Shown piece after piece: positions 1 through 9,617 of a DNA stretch of 31,518 bases. Each line of letters begins with the position of its first letter. Position 1 is the stretch's first letter. Location of the stretch: assembly GCA_018398765.1 (NCBI GenBank), contig JAHBMJ010001396.1, forward strand, positions 1-31,518, given 5' to 3'. The DNA is from Chromera velia. Taxonomy: Eukaryota; Sar; Chromeraceae. The position numbers and the translations under genes are program-made. The notes below the pieces were generated by a model. The model saw only the letters and a list, made by a program, of their open reading frames with translations. It was not told where the DNA came from and did not search any database.

Positions 1-602
1 AAAAAGGGACTCAACTTGAAACTTTTGTTTTATGTGTCATAGTGCACCGCTAACGCAATGCAAAACGGACAGTGGACAGCTCTACATAAGCTGCACGTAC
101 CAGTATAAAAAACAGAGCGAAAATCGATCCAATTGACCATGTAAGCCTACCAGAATTAAGTGTGAAGAAGTCGGCTTTCGCGAGAACCACCTGGAGGTTA
201 AACAGCAGAGTTTCATAGGAATTTCCCTTTTGTTGTCTCTGCTTTTCTTTTTTATCCTGCGGTCCGTTCAACATGATATTTTGCATATCGCAGACGAGGG
301 TGAAGCGAAAAAAGAGCTGAAACTCTTTTTTGTTTGGGCAGTGAATGAGAAGAAGCTCTTTCAGGTGGAGGAATTGAATTCGTTTCTGTTTGATTCAGAT
401 ATGCGGCAAAAAACAGGGCTGCCCCCAACTCAGTAGGTCTGAGGGATTCCGAGAAATAATAGAAAGATTAAATTGGGGGCTGCAGATATCAGACACGTTT
501 TCCCTCACGTGGTTGAGTTCATGGAAAAAATGTGTCCGAACATTTTTGTTGTAGAGAACCCTCCTGCTTGTTCTTTTTACTTGCATTCGTGGATCCTTTC
601 CA

Positions 603-610
603 CGTTGACA
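603..610. repeat. Target-site duplication, left copy (CGTTGACA)
   Basis: This exact 8-bp copy matches 1385-1392 and abuts the left terminal inverted repeat. In the host frame it covers the last codons before the insertion. Confidence 0.85.
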
Positions 611-1384
611 CTAGGGTTAGACACTAAAGTTTTAAAGTTTTTTTTTGTTAAAGTTTTTTTTTTGCCCTTTAGACTTTATTTTAAAAAAATATTTTTCAAT
701 CAGTTTTTGAGTAGAGTGTTAATTAAGTCAGTCATAAGTTAGACTCATAACTAAACTAATCAACTAGCCTACATAGAAGATGGCACAAGCTTAGTCTCTT
801 TAAGTTGAAATTTATGTTCACATTGAAAACAATCATCAGCCAGATCGATCGGATCTAGCATCGGAAGTAAAGTGATCGGATGACATCATGGGCTGCCGAG
901 TGGGTAGAAGACTTTGAATTGGCAAATATCAAAGATGTTGCACCAACGTTGGCATACATCAAGAAGAGACCCGGGGGAGTAGTAGTTGCAAGCAGCCGCC
1001 ACCGGCTGTTAGGAGAAGTGATTGTTGGAAAAAAAGAAGTAGATTTCTTGGAGAAGGATCCCAGAGGACCAAAGTTACCGGTTATTTGAATTTATATTAA
1101 CGTTGTTTCTAAGAATTTTTGTGAGAATTGTAATTAATATAGTAATGCATTACATACATCGTTTTCAAATTTAAAAAACTTTTGCATAACTATAGTATAT
1201 CTAGTAATTTATAAAGCATCAACTTTGTCTGCAATAATATAAATGAAACCAACTTCTCTAGCAATGTTTTTTAAATGAGCTTTTGCATGTCTGGTTGCAT
1301 GTTTACTTTTAAAGTTTTAAAGTTAAAGTTTAAAGTTTTGCAAGCAAACTATATTATAAAAAAAACTTTAGTGTCCAACCCTAG
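611..1384. mobile_element. 774-bp nonautonomous TIR element (hAT-like by TSD length)
   Basis: The left end begins CTAGGGTTAGACACTAAAGT and the right end is its reverse complement (AACTTTAGTGTCCAACCCTAG). This gives 22-nt terminal inverted repeats with one mismatch at position 9. The element is bracketed by the identical 8-mer CGTTGACA at 603-610 and 1385-1392, and removing the element plus one 8-mer rejoins an open reading frame, so both insertion boundaries are well supported. Subterminal AAAGTTTTAAAGTT motifs repeat at both ends. An 8-bp duplication and a TAGGG-type terminus are typical of hAT elements. P-type elements also make 8-bp duplications, so the superfamily remains tentative. No full transposase lies inside. 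Confidence 0.85.
880..1089 (+). CDS. 69-aa open frame inside the inserted element, unknown
   Basis: ATG-to-stop frame in the middle of the 774-bp element, beginning MTSWAAEWVEDFELANIKD. Its composition is balanced and richer in GC than the AT-rich element arms around it, which could mean a captured host fragment or a remnant of the parent element's transposase. No motif is recognised and there is no DDE/DDD signature. It may well be non-coding. Confidence 0.25.
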   Translation: MTSWAAEWVEDFELANIKDVAPTLAYIKKRPGGVVVASSRHRLLGEVIVGKKEVDFLEKDPRGPKLPVI

Positions 1385-1392
1385 CGTTGACA
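1385..1392. repeat. Target-site duplication, right copy (CGTTGACA)
   Basis: This exact 8-bp copy matches 603-610 and abuts the right terminal inverted repeat. The host reading frame resumes through it. Confidence 0.85.
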
Positions 1393-1850
1393 GGTTCAAT
1401 TACGGATGAGAAACGTGCAGAGCTGAAGACGGTGATGAAGACTTGGCAAGACCTTTTTTGCAAGTCTTATGGGTGGGCGGTCCCGAAGACTCACTTCTAT
1501 TCGCACTTCCCGGTGTGGATCCACCGGTTTAGGGGGTTGAACACAGCGAAATGCTACGGCTTTGAATCGTATCATAAGAAGGTTTGCAAACGTTTTATCC
1601 TACAGGGGGGACGTTATTCATATGATCGTTTTATTCTGGAAGATCTGGTTTTTGCGTGGTTATGCAAGAGAAAGAAAGCCATGCAAGCATATTTTGCTGA
1701 TGTGTCACGCCGGGAGGGACTTCGAGCATGAATAACACTATAAAACTATACAAAACTTATGGATTTATGAAGTTCTGTGCAGCCGCACACTGTTTTATTA
1801 CAGCGTTCTTTCTTTCTACATATATTTTACTTTCTAAGAGAAGTTATAAA

Positions 1851-2175
1851 ATTGGTAGTCAAAAAAAAAAAAATTGGGTGTTGATTTTCTTAAAAATTGG
1901 TAGTTAGTCCTAGAAAAAAATTGGTAACTCCCAATTTTTAGGTGACTCTAAGTGTTCATAGAATTTGTTCCTAGTAATAAATTAGAGTCTAATGACTGCG
2001 GCTACTACTAGTACTAGAGACTAGTGAGCCCCTGTCTAGCCCGTACATAAAATTTTAGTTTCAAACTCCATGTACTTCTTTGACTAGACTAGGTACCAAT
2101 TTTTCAAAATTGGGAGTTACTGGCGGTAAAAAATTGGTAGTACTACCAATTCGACGCCCAATTCAACTCCCAATT
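1851..2175. mobile_element. AT-rich foldback/MITE-like repeat
   Basis: The two arms share reverse-complement blocks. On the left are ATTGGTAGT and ATTGGTAACTCCCAATTTTT; on the right are CAAAATTGGGAGTTACTGGC and ACTACCAATT, ending in CAACTCCCAATT. Several copies of ATTGGTAGT/ACTACCAAT are nested within the arms. The overall layout is an imperfect, internally repetitive inverted repeat of about 325 bp. No clear target-site duplication was found, so the ends are approximate. Confidence 0.5.
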
Positions 2176-2298
2176 CATTAAGGGATAGCTAGACCTATAG
2201 CTTGGTACATTCTAGGGTACATCCGATTCTCAGTGGGAGGAGACCAATCTTTTACTCTTAGATACGTCGAAATGTATTACCACAAAGGTGTTGAATCA

Positions 2299-2331
2299 CG
2301 TACACACACACACACACACACACGCACACAC

Positions 2332-2334
<3 letters not shown>
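2299..2334. repeat. (CA)n microsatellite
   Basis: Uninterrupted CA dinucleotides with one CG change, directly abutting the start of the long purine tract. Confidence 0.9.
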
Positions 2335-2335
<1 letters not shown>

Positions 2336-2367
<32 letters not shown>

Positions 2368-2451
2368 AAGAGAAAGAGCAAGACAGACAAACGAAAAAAA
2401 AAGAAAGAGAGAGCGAGAGAGAGCGAGAGCGAGCGAGCGAGCGAGCGAGCG

Positions 2452-2499
<48 letters not shown>

Positions 2500-3092
2500 T
2501 GAGACGGGGGAGAAAGAGAAACAGGGAAGGAAGAAGCCAACGAAGTAAGGACGGACAGAAGAAAGAACGAGACAAAAAAGAAAGATAAGAAACAGAAAGA
2601 TGGAAGGAAAAAACGAAGGGAGGAAGGAAATGAGGAAAACAAGAAAGAAGGACGGAAGGAAAAAAACAAAAGTAGACAGGAGGAAAAAAAAAACGAAAAG
2701 AAAACAAAGAGAGACAGGAAGGGAGGAACAAAGGGAAAAAAGGAGAGGGAAGGAAGGAAGGAAGGAAGGACAGACTGGCATGCAGCCAGAGACAGACTGT
2801 GTGTTTCTTCTTCTCCCTTCAGGTAGACAGGCAGACGGAGAGGCACACAGAAAAAAAGAAGAAAGCAAAAAACAAGAAAAGAAGGAACGAAGGAACAAAG
2901 AAAGGAAGAGGCACGAAAGAATAAACGAAAGAGAGAGCGAGAGGGAGACGGAAACCAAAAAAAAGAAAAGACGGGAAAATAGAAGGGAGAGAGAGAGGGA
3001 AGGACGGACAGACGACCTGATACAAACAGACCGACGGAAAAGCAGTGGGTGAAAGAGAAGAAAAAAAGAAAAAAAGAAAGGAATGAAGGAAA

Positions 3093-3139
<47 letters not shown>

Positions 3140-3513
3140 CAAAGAATCAAAGAAACAAAGAAACAAAGAAAGAAAGAAAGAAAGAAAGAAAGAAAAGCAA
3201 GAAAGAAAGAAAGCAAGAAAGCAAGCAAGAAAGAAAGAAAGAAAGAAAGAAAGAAGGAAAGAAAGAAAGAAAGAAAAGAAAGAATCAAAGAAAGAAAGGA
3301 AGGAAGGAAGGAAGGAAGAACGAACGAACGAACGAAAGAAAGAAAGTCTTGGAAGGAAAGAAAGAAAGAAAGAAAGAAAAGAAAGAAAAGAAAGAAAAGA
3401 AAGAAAAGAAAGAAAAGAAAAAAAGAAAGAAAAGAAAGAAAAGAAAGAAAGGAAAGAAAAGAAAGAAAAGAAAGAAAGAAAAGAAAGAAAAAAAAAAAAG
3501 AAAAAAAGAAAGA

Positions 3514-3568
<55 letters not shown>

Positions 3569-3610
3569 AAGAAAGAAAGAAAGAACGGACAAACGAACGA
3601 AAGGCAGATT
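2336..3610. repeat. 1.3-kb homopurine tract (GA, GAGC, GAAA, GGAA families)
   Basis: Almost the whole plus strand here is A and G. It is organised as successive blocks: (GA)n, (GAGC)n around 2428-2456, (GGAA)n around 2750-2770, (GAAA)n from about 3090, (GAAAA)/(GAAAG) mixes, and a second (GA)n near 3533-3563. The longest non-purine interruption is near 2775-2830. Open frames here on both strands encode only Lys/Arg/Glu or Ser/Leu/Phe runs and are by-products of the repeat, not genes. Confidence 0.9.
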
Positions 3611-3802
3611 AATCAGTCGGCCCATCAAAAAATTCTCTTATAATTTGAGTCGAGTAGCAGTCGATTCCACTGTTCTGGTTCAGTCTGCATTCTGTACACA
3701 TACATCCCCTCCTGTTCTTCCTTTGTTTCTGTCGCTCTCTTTTCGCGGTCTGGCTGTACCACTCGGAAAGGCAGGCGTAAGAGTCAGGGAGAGCTTGTTT
3801 TC

Positions 3803-4552
3803 TCAGTCAAATTGTTGTCGCAGCTGCATGAAAGTCTCTGATTTCCATGTGTGCTGACTCGACTGCCCGCCCTTCATTCGTTTTAGTTTTTCCTTCTCCT
3901 TCACCGTCAGCTTTTCCTTCTCCTTCTCTGGAAGGGGGGCCTTTGCCTTGGGCGCCGCCGCCGCTGCGTTTTGGTTCGAGGCTTTCATTCCTCCTGGGCC
4001 TCCTGAGATCATTGCAACCGGCACATGCCAAGAAATGGTGGGCAGAGAAAGCGTTGGTTGTTCCTCTGCTGCCTTGGAGGCCGCTGACGAGGAAGAGGCA
4101 GGGACGTGCATTCGCTTTCGGAAGTCTTCACCCCCTCCCTTCTGTGTCATTGCCGCTTCCTTCTCTTCATCTGCAGATCTCTTGAACTGGACTTTTGTGT
4201 TCGAAAGAGCGGAAAGAGCTGAGGGCAGTTTGGAGACGGAATTTGATGCTCGGACACTCCCGAACTTCCCGACTCCTGCTACTTCCACTTCGTCATCTGA
4301 GCTTTCTTCCTCCTCCTCCTCTTCGGGAACAGGACTCACAACTGCTCGTTTCTTCAAAGGGGGGGCTCCTGCTTCCTCTTTCTCCTCTCCTTTCTTCGTG
4401 GTCTCCTTTACCTGGTCCTCTTTTTCTTTTTCCGTCTCTCCCCTTTCCTTCGCGAGTCTGGCGGCAACCGCAGCCCCAATTTCGTCGTACTCAGACTCAC
4501 TGGAGTCACCGTAGTCAAGCAGAAGAGGGCCTTTGTCGGCTTGCCTCTTCAT
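3803..4552 (-). CDS. Acidic/lysine-rich protein with conserved-looking C-terminal motif
   Basis: Single-exon frame of 249 aa. I chose the ATG at 4552 because the protein from there has a classic nuclear-protein start, with MKRQADKGPLLLDYGDSSES followed by an acidic stretch. The frame upstream of it (to 4942) is Ser/Arg-rich and unlike the rest. The middle contains a Glu run beside SSDDEVEV, Lys/Glu-rich segments and an Ala/Ser-rich linker. The C-terminus is lysine-rich (EKEKLKRMKG) and ends in TWKSETFMQLRQQFD before the TGA. 'LxxYGxSSxSE' starts and basic C-termini occur in small splicing-associated proteins such as the PRCC type, but I cannot assign it to a family. It is head-to-head with the F-box/LRR-like gene at 5237. 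Confidence 0.6.
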   Translation of the reverse strand: MKRQADKGPLLLDYGDSSESEYDEIGAAVAARLAKERGETEKEKEDQVKETTKKGEEKEEAGAPPLKKRAVVSPVPEEEEEEESSDDEVEVAGVGKFGSVRASNSVSKLPSALSALSNTKVQFKRSADEEKEAAMTQKGGGEDFRKRMHVPASSSSAASKAAEEQPTLSLPTISWHVPVAMISGGPGGMKASNQNAAAAAPKAKAPLPEKEKEKLTVKEKEKLKRMKGGQSSQHTWKSETFMQLRQQFD

Positions 4553-5236
4553 TCTGTCAATCCTCTTCGTCAAAAACTTCCCCTGCGACTCGGAAATTGA
4601 AACACCGGCACGCTGAACAACGCAGCAAGCTTTCACAAAACAGAGAGACGGTATAGTACCGGCCGCGGAGCAACAATGGGATACAATGGGGGGATTACGC
4701 TTGGCGAACAGTTCATGTATTGAGGGAATATTGAGGGATCGAACTGATCGACGGCTATTCTGATGGCTGATGGACAATGATCGATAGGAGATGGGAAGGG
4801 GATTTGCTGATCGAATTTGGATGTGCTGCCCTTTAAATGCTCTTCCACGCATCTTCCACGCAGCGTCCGACAACAGAAATCGGTCAACCGCGAAGATTCG
4901 TAGATTCGAGACGGCAGATGTACAGATCCAATTAGCTGTCATGGTTCAGTGATTCATCTGACCGGCCCTTTTTTAGTTTGAAAACTGTGTGACACAGTCA
5001 GACACACAAATAATTAATATCTGCAAGCACTGTTTGGGTTGAGCTTCTTCAGATAGTTTCATGCAGGGAGAGGCCCGCACAGAATTTTGACATGAGTTTC
5101 GAGCAGCTTGAGATTTTGGAGATTTTCTGTCTTTCATCAGTCTAGCTCCTGCTCTTTTGTCCACTTTCAGTCTTTTTTCTTCGTTCAGCAGCTGCTCACT
5201 CTAAGCCCATCTGTTTTTGAACAAGGCACTTTGACA
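4553..5236. promoter_or_regulatory. Shared upstream region of a divergent pair
   Basis: These 684 bp separate the start codons of the minus-strand acidic protein and the plus-strand F-box/LRR-like gene. The stretch presumably holds promoters and 5' leaders for both. No defined core element could be picked out with confidence. Confidence 0.35.
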
Positions 5237-7749
5237 ATGCAAAACGAAGAGGAGCCCGTGTCGATTCTCTGTCACCCTATTCTTTCTCTTCTGCGGGGCT
5301 TCTTTCCAAACGAGACGGCTTCCAACTTTCTTCGCACTTCTCACGAAGTTCTGCTCTAGCTTCTTGAGGATGCGGAGGTTGCCATCACATTCAGTGACTC
5401 TGGATATTATAGCAGGGTTGCTGTTTATCTGGAGCAACTGCCTCTGGTAGAGGTGACAACCCGTGTCTTGAGGTTGAAAGACTCCAAGCACCGGGGGCGG
5501 GGGAAGAGAACTCTGCAGGGTATCAAAAATTGCCTGCGGGATTCTATTCCCTTTCTGCGTTTTCTTTCGCACTAGGGGGTGAAGGTCTGCTTTGCAGAGT
5601 ACCCGAATGACCTCGCAGACGATGCCCTGGAGACGCTGGAGACCTTGAAGGTCTTTGTGATTCCAAAGTTCGAACAGACCCCTCCCCCTTTACCCCAAAA
5701 AAGATTCTGCCGTCTCCAAAAACTGAAAAGTCTCGAGTTGGGGGGTCCAGGGGAGGACAATGTGCAGCTCCTCAAATTTTGGGGGGAGTCGGGGTTGGTC
5801 TTTCCCCGTGTTGAGAAATTGACGTGGATGGTGGGGCCGAAGGGGGTCACTCCTCTCTGTCCCGATTTGTTTGCCTCCTTCAAACTATCCGTTCTCTTCC
5901 CTTCCTTGTCAAGCCTTGAAATTACGTTCCTGAACACCAGCCTCGAGACGTCTCCCCAAATGCTCCCAGTGTTCGAAGGCCTTGATTTAAAACGCCTCGT
6001 TACAGACAGCAAGGAGGATTCAGTTACCATCCTGGGCATTCAGAGAAGGAGACGGAAACACAGACTGACACCCGAACGAATAGCCCAGTCTCCCGAACTT
6101 TCGTCTCTCTCGAAGGGATGGGTCCACAAATGGAAAAATTTGGTTAAACTGAACATCCCCATCAATCACCCCAACCAGATTCCCTTTTTGAGTTCCCTTG
6201 CAAAGCTGACTGAGCTCAGGTGCTTTGGGACTCTGGAGTTCAAAAAAACGCCGTGGGATGAGGCAGAAAGGGGTAAAAAATTGTGGAGATTGGGAGATGA
6301 GGCAAGAGAGGAAGGGAAAGACAGTTTCACATATACAGAAAAGTGTTATTCAGGCAGTTTCTGGTGGAAGTTGAAAGAGCATCTGGCTTTTTACAAAAAG
6401 GTCAAAAAGAGGGGGTTCGATCACTTTCGGATCATCAGACACGATGATCCCGAAGTGGCGATGGTCAGGGGGGGTATTCTGGCGACTCCGCTCCTTGATT
6501 GGAATGAAGCGAGGACGGGGAATGGTTTCAATTATCCTAAAGTGAACGTTTTGTTTATCGAGTATGGGGGTGACTACTGTTTCTCGCTAGGTTTCTCGAG
6601 AGAGAGTCACCGTGACCCTCTTCACAAAGCATAGACCCGTGCCATGATTGAAGAGCCCTACCGTACTTTCACACCCGACCAGATGGTCATTTCGCTCAAC
6701 TGCCAGAGTCTGACCAGACGGAAATGGCAGGCGAGGAGGCTGGTAACAACACTCTTTGTATGTCATGAGAGGGTATGCGAGACGGCAAGAGACGTGAACA
6801 AAGCGTGGGTTGAATTGAAGAAGTCGGACCAAAGGCAGAAAATCAATGCAGCTAGCCACTTCAAGACATCTTACCGAACATTTCTTGAGGACCCTTCCGC
6901 CTGCCATATGCCTGCCGGTGTCCCCGCATCAAAAGAAGCATTAGGACGCTCCATGCGAGCCGCTCGTCGGTCCCAAGTCCTTTTGAGAGCCATCTTAAGA
7001 AGTGATCCCACAGCTCCCACTCTGACTTTGCCACCTCCCAACAAAGTTTTTTAACTGCGCATCTGGAGTATACCTGACACATGTAGTTAGGACTGGAGGG
7101 GAAGAAGGTCCTGGCAGGACGCATCGGAGGTCGAACATCATGATGACTTCCGTTACGCCTTCATGAACGGGACTTCACGTGTGTTCAGAACGCACTCCGG
7201 TTTGTTTCCTCCCTCTGTCACTCGTTTGTCTGACCACCTGACAGAGGTGAAGGTCGGGCCTGCCCTTCGAGAGAGGGTAGACAGGTTGAAAAAATTTATT
7301 GAAGAGAAGTACGGGGACTTCGTCAAAATGCAGGGGTGGCCTGCTTTTGAGACACAGACATTGGGGAGGAGAGTTGAGGGGGGGGAGGGAGAACGGAGGG
7401 GAGAAGAATCGCTGGAGGAACAAGGAGAAGAGAGGGGGGAGGAAGCAGGAGAAGAGACGGATGGATAACAAAGGGCGCGGAAGCGGGGGAGGTGGGTGAA
7501 GGAGCAGCGGATGAGGTGGATGAAGGGGAAGTGGGTAGAGGGGATACGGAGGAGGAAGAGGGGATGGGAGAGGGAGAAGGGGAACTTCAAGTGTACCGTG
7601 ACGACTTGTCCTCAATCGGGTCAGAGGAGCGGGACTCTGAGTATCTCTATGACTATGGACCAGAAGATGATGACTATTTCTACGACTATTCCTCTCTTGC
7701 ATTAGTCTCCTCAGGATTTAAGTTCAAGAGTGATCGTTCAGCTGAGTGA
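5237..7749 (+). pseudogene. F-box/LRR-like gene with in-frame TAGs and a frameshift
   Basis: From the ATG at 5237, one frame reads a coherent protein for about 1.8 kb but is crossed by TAG at 5357, 5573 and 6632, then TAA at 7052 and TAG at 7088. The same frame resumes to 7466, and the acidic tail (YDYGPEDDDYFYDYS, stop at 7747-7749) is in the neighbouring frame. The N-terminus (PVSILCHPILSLLRGFFPNE) is F-box-like. The middle has irregular leucine-rich stretches such as LQKLKSLELGG, VEKLTWMV, LFPSLSSLEI and LAKLTELRCFG. Family placement is inferred from spacing only. The first two TAGs sit at the end of pyrimidine-rich runs and could instead be intron acceptors of a live multi-exon gene. Against that, the frame is the same on both sides of every TAG, as expected of point nonsense changes. 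Confidence 0.5.
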
Positions 7750-8962
7750 TGTAGAGATACGTAGAGAGTGCGACAGAAATACAACAAGAAAATTTAGAGG
7801 AGGGAAAGTTTTAAAAAAAATTTAAGAAATGGTCCAAAAGGCATCAAAAGACCAGTTATGATAATTAAGAGTTCAAAAGCTGGTACTACGCGGTTGAAAG
7901 CCTAATTAAAACCACAATAATAGTGTTATCATGCAAATATTATAAGAAGTATAGCCTTGGATAACATTTAAACACTGTACGGAATGTTAAGCACTCGGAT
8001 ATAAAATTAAACTTTTGAATTATACTGTAAGTCAGGTTTTTACTCTATAATCTCTTAGCATATTATCTCTAGCTGTAACTATACAAAAAAAGGTGATAAA
8101 ATTATAAGAAGTGACTAGAGAAGTGACTGCCTAAGTAGCTGTAATGCTGTATAAATAGATTACTAGTAATTTACTAATATAGAACTATTAAACCTCTAAC
8201 TAAAAAAACTGCTAGACTAGCTATTAGAGCTACTCCTATATCCATAAACAAGGTTTGACGACTTAAACGTCGACTTTATAATTAAAAAAGAAAAGTTAAA
8301 AAGTCAATCCCGGGTCATTACTGTAGCTTTACAATTCTCTTAGCAATTCTCCAAACAATTTTTTACTGGATTAAAGTTAATTATACCATACATTTAACAT
8401 GCCAACCAAAAAAAAAAAAAAAACTAACTTATTTTTACACTTATATAAACTACGCCGTCACGCTTAGCGTTATACGCGCTGCGTGACGCGCACCGCGGCG
8501 GCTTAATTGCTTCACTAAGCTTGGGCTAGAGTTTAGGCTGATTTCATGACTAGTTTCATGAACTCTGAAAGACACTCTTTTCAACTTGAAGTTATGAAAC
8601 GAACAAAAGGTTGCTGCGTGGGTCTTGCTTTTTGGCTTCACTCTGTCACGATACCATAAGAACGTATCGTGCTTACACTTTTTCAGGGATTCGGTCGCGA
8701 TCAACCATCACTGACGGACAGACCGCGCACGATCGGAATTCAGGAATCGTCCAGTTTTGCTTTAGCCAGAACGATTGGATGATTACCCCTCGACCCCCCC
8801 TGTTGACCAGTGATCTCTTAATTTTTTCCCCAACATCCTCAGCTTCCTTCGAGGCTTCATCATACGGATCACCATGCGCCTCTGTTTGCTGTTGTCATGC
8901 CTTGCCACACAAAATCAGTTCACGGCTTCATGCAGATAGGACCACTTGCGGAAAGCAGCTGC
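7750..8962. other. AT-rich intergenic stretch, no gene seen
   Basis: Between the 3' end of the F-box/LRR-like gene and the convergent NAC alpha stop codon. 7750-8450 is strongly AT-rich, with short A/T runs and no coherent frame. 8457-8489 is a small GC-rich hairpin-like spot (CGTCACGC ... GCGTGACG). 8500-8962 probably includes the NAC alpha 3' UTR on the minus strand. Confidence 0.5.
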
Positions 8963-9522
8963 TCAGGAAGTGCTGGAGAGAGTCATGATTGCCTCCACGA
9001 TGTCTCCATTGTGTTGCCTCAATGCCTGCACAGCTCTTCCTCTCGTGCACTGCACCTGAGACATCACGAGCTCGATGTCCTTCTGTTCCAACCCTGTCTC
9101 GTCGAGATCCCCAGTGGGCTCTCCTGAAAAAACAAACAAGGGGAATCGAGGGGGGGAGAGACGAGAGGGTCGGCAATGTTAGGGGAACAAAGGCAGAGGT
9201 CACCACAGCCAAAGCAGTAAACAAGAGGGAGGGAGGGAGAAAGACAGCGTGCGTGCAGATAAAGAACGCCGAAAGAAACGAGGGATTTAAGGATGCGTTG
9301 AGGGGAAGAAGCCAAGGGCCACGTCTTGGTCTTATTGAAGCTGGATCGTCTCAGAAGACGGCAACACCCATTGTAGTCAACCAAGTTCCACCGCACCAGA
9401 ATCGAGACCAGACACACAACACGACGGCTCCTACTTCTGGCCCCTCTGTTCTCCCTCTAATGTCATCACAGTCTCTTTCTTCACAAAAACACAAGAGACT
9501 TTCCTCCGGGAGGAAGAGAGAG

Positions 9523-9564
<42 letters not shown>

Positions 9565-9572
9565 CACACTCA

Positions 9573-9617
<45 letters not shown>

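Larger units (their letters stand above)
230..1731 (+). pseudogene. Decayed transposase-like gene, split by an inserted element
   Basis: Two blocks of coding sequence read as one protein once the 774-bp insert at 611-1384 and one copy of its 8-bp target duplication are ignored. The left block (473-610) contains FPHVVEFMEKMCPNIFVVEN; the right block (1387-1731) contains PKTHFYSHFPVWIHRF and ends at a TGA. The layout, a 'PKxHxxxHFPxxIxRF' stretch followed by 'GFESYHKK', resembles the conserved C-terminal region next to the catalytic core in CACTA/Plavaka-type or KDZ-type transposases (family recall, not a search). A further stretch at 230-436 (HDILHIADEGEAKKELKLFF) lies in the same frame as the left block but is separated from it by TAG and TGA codons near 434-442. 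No ATG supports a start, and the insert shifts the frame. The gene therefore looks dead. Exact superfamily unknown. Confidence 0.5.

Noticed and set aside
611-625. Telomere-like CTAGGGTTAG at the element terminus
   Set aside because: A single occurrence that is part of the terminal inverted repeat, matched at the other end; no tandem TTAGGG/TTTAGGG array.
2258-3643. Numerous long open frames (Lys/Arg/Glu or Ser/Leu/Phe) on both strands
   Set aside because: All six frames are open because the repeats lack stop codons; the proteins are pure repeat translations with no domain or start context.
5357-6634. Reassignment of TAG to a sense codon
   Set aside because: The RetSat-like and PEX22-like genes end at TAG with complete domains, so TAG acts as a normal stop here.
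9351-9613. Val/Cys-rich open frames across the (CA)n tract
   Set aside because: Translations of a dinucleotide repeat inside a NAC alpha intron.
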